DNA from: Pelagibacteraceae bacterium TMED259
GTDB taxonomy: Bacteria; Pseudomonadota; Alphaproteobacteria; HIMB59
DNA: 5,814 nt
NCBI GenBank assembly: GCA_002169365.1
Contig: NHLE01000050.1
Span: 1-5,814, forward strand
Reading direction: 5' to 3'
This document shows positions 1 through 5,747 of the stretch, piece after piece. The first letter of the stretch is position 1. The number at the start of each line of letters is the position of its first letter. A program made the position numbers and the translations under genes. The notes below the pieces were generated by a model that was not told where the DNA came from, made no database searches, and worked only from the letters and a program-made list of their open reading frames with translations.

Positions 1-461
1 GATCCTGCTGCTGCTACAAGCGATTCTGAGTAAAGGTCATCGATCTGTTTGAGGTGACTGTCAGGATTCTTTGCTATCTTTTCTAAGCACGGAGGGCAGC
101 AGACGAAAACAACACGACCCTTAATAATTTGCCACGATGCTTTTTCTGGTAAAGGATGTTTCATGACAGGACAAATTCGCTGGGCTGTTGCGATATTCTG
201 GTGAATTGTTGCCCAGTGAGCTGGATCAATTTGCCTTTCCATACATGCTTTACAGCACAGATAGACTTCCTGTTGATGTTCACCGACAACTACTTTTACC
301 GGAGGACCATGCGCACCAAGCTCCAAACCTGATACTGGACAGATTCGTTGAACCTTCATGTGCAACTGCTCTTGAGCTGGACCAGCTTCATTAGCTTGTA
401 CAACTGAGACAAGACCTAGAAATACGCTGAAGACAAAAAATCTGTTGAGAGAAACGACCAT
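1..461 (-). CDS. Exported tandem cysteine-motif (YHS/TRASH-like) putative metal-binding protein, 3' end outside window
   Basis: The frame opens with ATG at 461-459 and stays open for 153 codons to the left edge, so the C-terminus is missing. The start is fixed by a full AGGAGG seven bases upstream. Residues 1-23 look like a Sec signal peptide: a short polar start (MVVSLNR), a hydrophobic core at 8-21, then VQA before Asn24. Two similar modules follow. Module 1 has RICPVSG (C41) and LCCKAC (C69, C70, C73); module 2 has RICPVMK (C97) and VCCPPC (C121, C122, C125). CPV followed about 25 residues later by CCxxC resembles YHS/TRASH-type metal-binding folds. After about residue 137 the chain becomes polar, then Ala-rich (VAAAG). 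The gene lies 94 bp downstream of the CusA-type gene on the same strand. I infer periplasmic binding or delivery of Cu(I)/Ag(I) to the pump. No catalytic motif is visible. Its role is not proven, and it could also be a sensor or a maturation factor. Confidence 0.85.
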   Translation of the reverse strand, partial: MVVSLNRFFVFSVFLGLVSVVQANEAGPAQEQLHMKVQRICPVSGLELGAHGPPVKVVVGEHQQEVYLCCKACMERQIDPAHWATIHQNIATAQRICPVMKHPLPEKASWQIIKGRVVFVCCPPCLEKIAKNPDSHLKQIDDLYSESLVAAAG

Positions 462-468
462 AATAAAA

Positions 469-474
469 CCTCCT
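469..474 (-). promoter_or_regulatory. Strong Shine-Dalgarno (AGGAGG) of the exported cysteine-motif gene
   Basis: The minus strand reads AGGAGG, then the seven bases TTTTATT, then ATG at 461. This is a perfect consensus at good spacing and decides the start. It is the strongest ribosome-binding site in the window. The adaptor and pump genes have weaker sites and lean on overlaps, so this small protein may be made in larger amounts than the pump; that last point is inference. Confidence 0.85.
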
Positions 475-487
475 AAGAACGGTCTAG

Positions 488-516
488 AAATTAGGACACG
501 CTTTGAACTGTCTCAA
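488..516 (-). promoter_or_regulatory. Weak candidate internal sigma70-type promoter before the cysteine-motif gene
   Basis: In the 94-bp gap between the pump gene and the cysteine-motif gene, the minus strand has TTGAGA (516-511; 5 of 6 match to the -35 consensus), a 17-bp spacer, and TAATTT (493-488; poor -10, 3 of 6). Transcription would begin about 20 bases before the AGGAGG site. The rest of the gap shows no convincing terminator hairpin and no clear metal-regulator operator, so read-through from the pump gene is equally likely. The poor -10 keeps this call tentative. Confidence 0.22.
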
Positions 517-555
517 GGGCTATTAAGACTTTCATTCTTCACTAAACGCCCCATT

Positions 556-3500
556 TTACACTGCAGACAGCCCTGCTTGAAAGCGAAATTCGAGGTAGGC
601 ACAATAAATTGTTGGAACCACAAACGTGGTAAATGGCTCAACAAGCATTCCACCAAAAACGGGCCATGCCATTGCACGTGCTACGTCACTACCTCTGCCT
701 GCTGATAAAAGCACAGGCAAAAGGGCTACAAGAGTTGTCAAGGTAGTCATGACACAGGGTCGAATTCTTTTCAGACCAGCTTCGTAGACTACTTGACGAA
801 TGTGTTCCACATTTTCAAACCGACAGTGTTCTGTCCGCTTGTGAATAAAGCTTGCCATAACAATGCCATCGTCAGCAGCAAGGCCTGCTAAGGCAATAAA
901 ACCAACCCACACTGCAGTATTTAATTCAATTCCATTGCATGCGATTGCAAGCATGCCACCAGCACATGCAATTGGAATACCGGAAAATACAACAAGTGAG
1001 ATCGCAAGATTTCTAAAGTGAAGATAATGCAAAAAGAGATTAATGAGAAACACCGTTGGAAGAATCCACATTAATCGCTTGTTCGCTTCAATCTGATTCT
1101 GAAATGATCCAACGGGCTCCATTTCATAGTTGCCATCTGGAAAAACAAGGCTTCCATCATTACGTGATTGACGAAGTCCGGCCATGACACCGTTCACTGT
1201 CTCAATTGCACCACTACCTGCAGGAGTAAACATGACATGTGCAACCAACCGTGAATCTTCACTATTAATTGCACCTGGACCCCATGTTGTTGTGCTTCGA
1301 GCAAGTCGTCCTAAGGGAACGACATCTCCAGAGGGTGTTACTACAGGAAGTTTTGGAAGGTCTTCAAGCTGTTCTCGACGTTCTCGTGAAAACCGAACTT
1401 GAATTGGATATCTCTCCCTTCCTTCAACGGTTACGGTTGCATCAACACCCCCTAATCCTGCAGCAATGACTTCATTCACCATTTGTGTTGTCATGCCATA
1501 GCGTGCGGCTGTCTCTCGATCCACGTCAAACTCTTGATATGGCTTACCCAGTACAATGTCAGGGTTTACTGTTCTGGCATCAACTAACGGATTTGCTTTT
1601 AACTGCTCCGCAACTGCAAGTGACGCTTTGCCAAGACCCTCCAACGAATCACCATAAATTCTGACAGCCATTGACGCTTTAATACCTGACTGCAGCATCA
1701 CAACTCGGCCTTCAATTGGTTGAAGTGGAGAAGCCGGGGTCACACCTGGAAGAGTTGCTACAGCATTGATCTCATCCCAGATATCTCTTGCTGTGACTCC
1801 GGGGCGCCATAAATCTTTTGCCCTGAGCATGATGTAGGTTTCGATCATCGCAGCTGGTGCGGGATCCAATGCTGAATCAATACGACCAATTTTCCCAAGA
1901 ACATCCGCAACCTCAGGAATCTCTCGAATCAATGCATCCTGCGTCTGAAGCACCTCCATAGCTTGTGTGAAACTCGCCGCTGGGTAGAGGCTGGGCATGT
2001 AAAACCAGCTTCCTTCATCAAGTGCTATCCAGTCATCACTCGGAAGACCTGTGAAAGTGTGTTTTGCTGAAACATATCCTGGGACGTCATTGAGCTCTGC
2101 ACCACAAAATTGAGCAAGTCGTTCAAGAGGCATAAGGAGCGTTGGCATACCGATCCAAGCACTCAGGCCGAAAAAGAAGAGGAGTAAGGGGAAAACAAGC
2201 ATTACAACCTTGTGATGAAGGGCTATCCATAGCCGTCCACCATAAACCCATCGCACAAAACGGCTGGCTGGGTTTGATTCCATGGGTGAGAGCTGTTCAC
2301 GACTAAACCACCATCCGATCACACTACCAAGGACGGCGAGACCCGTGATTATCAACACATCCGATAGACCCGAGAGTGAGGCAAGCTGATCACCCCAGAC
2401 AACACCGCCTAAGAACGCCATGAACACTCCCATCCCAATCGCTGTCAGCAGACTACGAATTGCAGATGGATGACGCGAACGTAAAAAGATTTGGGCCAGA
2501 ACTGGCACAAGAGTCACAGCGACTATCAGGCTGGCAAGAAGAGCAAACGTTTTCGTCCATGCCAGTGGTGTGAAAAGCTTGGCATCACGACCTGTGAGAA
2601 AGAAAACTGGAAGAAAACTTACAACTGTTGTGGTGACAGCTGTCATTACTGCTGGGACTACTTCACGTGCTGCTGACTGAATGACAGCCAGACGATCCTT
2701 TCTGCTTGTACGATCTGTTTTCTGCTGAGGCTGCTTCTCCCAATCTGCCAAATGCTCATAAATGTTCTCAAGTACAATAATTGCCATATCGACCATTGTG
2801 CCAATGGCAATCGCAATTCCAGCCAAAGACATGATATTTGCATCGACACCGAATATTTTCATCGCTGCAAATGCCATCAATATTGCAAGCGGCAGTGTGA
2901 CCGCTATGAGTAGGCTTGCTTGAATGTGAAGAAGGAAAAGGGCAACGACAACAATTGTTATCACTGTCTCCTGGCTGAGTGCTTCCGTAAGCGTATGAAC
3001 AGTTTCATCGATCAGTTCTCTGCGATCATAAACGCCGACGATACGAATGCCATCTAGTTCCGGTTCAAGTGATGCAATTTTTTCTTCAACCCTTTTGATT
3101 ACCTCACGAGGGTTGGCTTTGTATCGCATGATCACAACACCACCAACTGCCTCAGCACCGTTGTGATCAAGCGCACCCCGACGAAATGCAGGGCCAAGCT
3201 GAACGCGGGCGATGTCTTTTAACCGCACTGGTATCCCATCGCGTGTCGAAATAACTGTTTGCTCAATCTGTTCAATTGTTTGAGCTTTTGTTTTTCCTGA
3301 GCCAATAAAACCGCGTCCACGAACGAGGAATTCAAGCCCACCTTGTTCAACTGTTTTTGCACCTACATCAATGTTTCCAGCACGTACGGCAGCAACAACA
3401 TCCGACAAGGGTATTGACTGGAAGCGAAGCCGGTCAGGATCAACGTCAACCTGGTATTGCTGTATGTAGCCGCCAATAGAAGCAACCTCAGCGACACCAT

Positions 3501-4011
3501 CTACCGACTCTAACGCGTAACGAATAAAAAAGTCCTGCCGTGAGCGTAACTCGGCGAGATCTGTACCGTCTGGTGGGTCAAGTACATAAAAATAAATCTG
3601 TCCAAGCGCAGTCGCATCAGGAGCTAATTGAGGCACCACTCCATCCGGAAGAGTTCCGGATACTGTCGTGAGTTGCTCAGCAACACGTGAACGAGCCCAG
3701 TAAAAATCGATTTCATCTGCAAATGTTACCTGCACAAAGCTAAAGCCGAACATGCTTTTGCCCCGCACGCTTTTTGCTCCCGGCACAGCCTGCAACGCAA
3801 CAGATAATGGATACGTTATTTGATCCTCTATATCTTTTGGTGATTGCCCTGGCCATTCACTCAGAACAATTACTTGGTTTTCGCCAATGTCCGGAATAGC
3901 ATCGAGTGGCACTGTCTTCGTGGCATACCAGCCATAGGCGGCTAAGGCTGCGGCTGCCAAGAGAACAACAAGTCGCTCGCGGAGGCAGAAATCAAGAATT
4001 CGCACGATCAT
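556..4011 (-). CDS. cusA: CusA-type HME-RND copper/silver efflux pump, enlarged (1151 aa)
   Basis: Inner-membrane proton-driven antiporter that should export Cu(I)/Ag(I) through a tripartite complex with the adjacent adaptor and an outer-membrane channel. The HME-RND signature follows TM1 (about 11-30): DIGENQVIV (41-49), SEWPGQSP (51-58), DIEDQITYPLS (60-70). Periplasmic domains span about 31-345 and 621-975. TM2-TM6 lie at about 347-510, TM7 at 599-620, TM8-TM12 at 979-1140. By recalled E. coli CusA numbering, the three-methionine site M573/M623/M672 matches M672 (in FYMPS), M722 (in AMIET) and M772 (in VVMLQ). Pocket residues D617, E625, R669 and K678 match D716, E724, R769 and K778. TM4 keeps D408 and E415 (GTMVDMAIIVLEN), with Ala402 where CzcA has an Asp, which favours monovalent metal. 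Oddities: about 94 extra residues between TM6 and the metal site, including two apparent extra helices (about 520-540, 549-569); the TM10 relay Glu is Asp (D1047) and the TM11 Lys is Cys (C1086). The ATG overlaps the cusB stop. Subfamily is firm; exact metal is inferred. Confidence 0.93.
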   Translation of the reverse strand: MIVRILDFCLRERLVVLLAAAALAAYGWYATKTVPLDAIPDIGENQVIVLSEWPGQSPKDIEDQITYPLSVALQAVPGAKSVRGKSMFGFSFVQVTFADEIDFYWARSRVAEQLTTVSGTLPDGVVPQLAPDATALGQIYFYVLDPPDGTDLAELRSRQDFFIRYALESVDGVAEVASIGGYIQQYQVDVDPDRLRFQSIPLSDVVAAVRAGNIDVGAKTVEQGGLEFLVRGRGFIGSGKTKAQTIEQIEQTVISTRDGIPVRLKDIARVQLGPAFRRGALDHNGAEAVGGVVIMRYKANPREVIKRVEEKIASLEPELDGIRIVGVYDRRELIDETVHTLTEALSQETVITIVVVALFLLHIQASLLIAVTLPLAILMAFAAMKIFGVDANIMSLAGIAIAIGTMVDMAIIVLENIYEHLADWEKQPQQKTDRTSRKDRLAVIQSAAREVVPAVMTAVTTTVVSFLPVFFLTGRDAKLFTPLAWTKTFALLASLIVAVTLVPVLAQIFLRSRHPSAIRSLLTAIGMGVFMAFLGGVVWGDQLASLSGLSDVLIITGLAVLGSVIGWWFSREQLSPMESNPASRFVRWVYGGRLWIALHHKVVMLVFPLLLFFFGLSAWIGMPTLLMPLERLAQFCGAELNDVPGYVSAKHTFTGLPSDDWIALDEGSWFYMPSLYPAASFTQAMEVLQTQDALIREIPEVADVLGKIGRIDSALDPAPAAMIETYIMLRAKDLWRPGVTARDIWDEINAVATLPGVTPASPLQPIEGRVVMLQSGIKASMAVRIYGDSLEGLGKASLAVAEQLKANPLVDARTVNPDIVLGKPYQEFDVDRETAARYGMTTQMVNEVIAAGLGGVDATVTVEGRERYPIQVRFSRERREQLEDLPKLPVVTPSGDVVPLGRLARSTTTWGPGAINSEDSRLVAHVMFTPAGSGAIETVNGVMAGLRQSRNDGSLVFPDGNYEMEPVGSFQNQIEANKRLMWILPTVFLINLFLHYLHFRNLAISLVVFSGIPIACAGGMLAIACNGIELNTAVWVGFIALAGLAADDGIVMASFIHKRTEHCRFENVEHIRQVVYEAGLKRIRPCVMTTLTTLVALLPVLLSAGRGSDVARAMAWPVFGGMLVEPFTTFVVPTIYCAYLEFRFQAGLSAV

Positions 4012-5747
4012 GGTGCAACTCCGGGAACTGACATCGCTGGCGGGTCTGCTAATTTCATCTCACCCACAGGAGGAATACTTGGTCCGTTCTCTTCACCTGA
4101 TGAAAATGATGGCTCCGCTAGCCTCATGGTCTGGGTGGGAGAACCCGAGTTGTCAGGAGCCGAACCATCCGACGGCGGCACAGACATTGGGCCAATTGGT
4201 GGTAGGTCACCTAAATCGATTGGCTTGACCGTTGTTCTGGAAACATCTGTAACACTTGTTGCAATTGTTGGATCAATAAGTGATGGATTGCCAACCAACT
4301 GCATTTGTGAGTCGATTAAGAAGTTGCCTTTCCGAGCAACTTCTTCACCGGCTTGTAGCCCATCGGCAATGACGATGCCATCTTCAACAACCGGGCCAAG
4401 CACAACATTTCGAATTTCAAAATGCCCAGGTTCACTTTCAACGTAGACAACACTCTTATTCCCGGCACTCAAGACCGCATCTCTGGGAACGACTAGTACA
4501 CCTTTTTTTAAAGAAGGGTCATCAGTAAACCCGAAGGTGGTTGCTGGGACGAGCGGCATCGCACATATGGAACAGTTTCCCGGTCCATCGGACATGATAT
4601 GTGGATGCCGCGGGCTTATCCATTGACCAACAAGCTCGGGGTCATACATTGCATCAGCGCTGCCTAGCGGCACTTCAATTGTTGCTGTCGCATAATCTCC
4701 AATACGCAGTATTCCATCCGGATTTGGTATTACTACTCGCACGCCGACTGTTCGTGTCCGAGGATCAACAAGTGGATCTATGAATGCGACTCTTCCGTCA
4801 AAATATTGGCCCGGGAGCGACTGCAACTCTGTTCGCACCTTCACGCCGTACCGAACCAAAGCTGCGTCTTCTGGAAAAAGTTGAAGCATGAGCCATACGT
4901 TTGATAGATCTGCCAACTCATAAATCGTGTCGCCTTCAGATACGTACTGGCCTTCAACCACAGCTTTTTTAACTACAGTTCCATTGGTTGGCGCAAGCAA
5001 AGGAAGACGACTATCGGCACGACCAGTTTGCTCTACAGCATCAATCTGATTTTTGGTCATACCAAGCTCAATGAGACGCTGCCTCACACTGCGTTGGAGA
5101 TTTTCATTTATCTCTGCAACACGGGCGAGTGTTCCACCTTGACTGTTTTCTCGCGCTCGAATCGCAAGGAGAAGTTCAACCTGAGCGGAGTACAGTTTGG
5201 GTGAATACAGAACAGCCAACGTATCTTTTTCTGAGACTTTCACCCCGGTATAATCTGCATAAAGCTGTTCGATACGACCATCTACATAGGCTGCCAGTGT
5301 TTTTCGTCCACCCTGATCATATTCGAGCTCACCAATACTCTCTATGGCATGATGAGCCATAATCTTTTCTACGGTTACTGTTTCTATGCCTGCAACTCGC
5401 CGCGCTACAGAATCAATCACAATTGAACGGCCATCAGCTTGATTATTTCCAGAAGCCGCGGCAACCAACTCCATTGCGCAAACGGGACACCGACCGGGCT
5501 TTAAACTCGGAGGGGTACACATCATTGGACAGATATAGCTCGTGCTATCTTCAGTTTTGTTGTCCAAATCACCCACCAAAGGAGCATTCGCATCTGTCAG
5601 AAGTCCCATCTGCTGAAGGAATCCTAGCACGAAAAAAGTCGCCACCAAAAATATCAACAGAAGCAAAGGTTGTAGAAACAACTTGATCCACCAGCGCATA
5701 GAATCTCGCGTTTTCAAACTGCCCTTAGTAGCTGGTGTCTTATTCAT
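4008..5747 (-). CDS. cusB: CusB-type periplasmic adaptor of RND metal efflux, with two heavy-metal-binding motifs (579 aa)
   Basis: Membrane fusion protein linking the pump to an outer-membrane channel and likely passing metal to the pump. After a basic N-terminus, one hydrophobic helix (about 20-44) anchors it. A first heavy-metal-binding motif follows: YICPMMC (71-77), then PGRCPVCAMEL (84-94). The core then runs in order: half lipoyl/barrel-sandwich (about 146-182, AAYVDGRIEQLY), alpha-hairpin (about 184-246), second lipoyl half (LLAPTNGTVV, 250-259), beta-barrel (about 283-360, with DPRTRTVGVRV at 328-338), and membrane-proximal part (about 415-486, ending GNFLIDSQ). Between barrel and membrane-proximal part sits a second motif, WISPRHPHIM (376-385) to CSICAMPLVP (392-401), in which the first Cys is Ser and the Met is Arg. 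A proline-rich tail of about 90 residues (491-579, no Cys or His) is unlike E. coli CusB, which ends soon after the FLIDS region. The start has no clear Shine-Dalgarno and overlaps the stop of an upstream frame, suggesting coupling. The stop overlaps the pump start. The family is clear; start choice is moderately sure. Confidence 0.92.
   Translation of the reverse strand: MNKTPATKGSLKTRDSMRWWIKLFLQPLLLLIFLVATFFVLGFLQQMGLLTDANAPLVGDLDNKTEDSTSYICPMMCTPPSLKPGRCPVCAMELVAAASGNNQADGRSIVIDSVARRVAGIETVTVEKIMAHHAIESIGELEYDQGGRKTLAAYVDGRIEQLYADYTGVKVSEKDTLAVLYSPKLYSAQVELLLAIRARENSQGGTLARVAEINENLQRSVRQRLIELGMTKNQIDAVEQTGRADSRLPLLAPTNGTVVKKAVVEGQYVSEGDTIYELADLSNVWLMLQLFPEDAALVRYGVKVRTELQSLPGQYFDGRVAFIDPLVDPRTRTVGVRVVIPNPDGILRIGDYATATIEVPLGSADAMYDPELVGQWISPRHPHIMSDGPGNCSICAMPLVPATTFGFTDDPSLKKGVLVVPRDAVLSAGNKSVVYVESEPGHFEIRNVVLGPVVEDGIVIADGLQAGEEVARKGNFLIDSQMQLVGNPSLIDPTIATSVTDVSRTTVKPIDLGDLPPIGPMSVPPSDGSAPDNSGSPTQTMRLAEPSFSSGEENGPSIPPVGEMKLADPPAMSVPGVAP
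4019..4022 (-). promoter_or_regulatory. Ribosome-binding site and ATGA overlap for the pump gene
   Basis: GGAG lies seven bases upstream of the pump ATG (4011-4009), inside the last codons of cusB. The cusB stop TGA (4010-4008) shares bases with that ATG (ATGA). This arrangement indicates translational coupling of adaptor and pump and supports the chosen pump start. Confidence 0.75.

Larger units (their letters stand above)
462..555. other. 94-bp intergenic gap between the pump and cysteine-motif genes
   Basis: This is the only non-coding gap bounded by genes inside the window. It holds the AGGAGG site and the weak promoter candidate described separately. No GC-rich hairpin followed by a T-run is seen on the minus strand after the pump stop codon TAA (558-556), so termination here is not supported and the cysteine-motif gene is best treated as part of the same operon. 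Confidence 0.6.

Noticed and set aside
1..16. CTG-type triplet run at the left edge as a repeat element
   Set aside because: It is a short in-frame run encoding consecutive alanines in the cysteine-motif protein, too short to call a repeat.
188..394. Plus-strand open frame of 68 codons
   Set aside because: It lies antisense to the exported cysteine-motif gene, has no convincing ribosome-binding site and no recognisable domain; the minus-strand frame has a signal peptide, cysteine modules and AGGAGG.
462..555. Rho-independent terminator after the pump gene
   Set aside because: Only distant GGGC/GCCC and 4-bp GTCT/AGAC pairings are seen, with no stable GC-rich stem and no following T-run.
445..705. 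Plus-strand cysteine-containing frame of 86 codons
   Set aside because: It spans the start of the cysteine-motif gene, the gap and the antisense of the pump C-terminus. Its cysteines are by-products of the opposite strand and form no known motif.
2658..2849. Minus-strand 63-codon frame inside the pump gene
   Set aside because: It is an out-of-frame shadow of the TM4-TM5 region of the pump; its hydrophobicity comes from the overlapping membrane-helix codons.
556..4011. Assignment of the pump as a CzcA-type divalent (Zn/Co/Cd) exporter
   Set aside because: CzcA-type pumps carry an extra TM4 Asp at the position of Ala402 here, and the three CusA methionines with their polar neighbours are all present.
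4126..4446. Plus-strand open frame of 106 codons
   Set aside because: It is antisense to the adaptor tail and membrane-proximal part; its low-complexity Ser/Pro/Thr content mirrors the proline-rich minus-strand coding.
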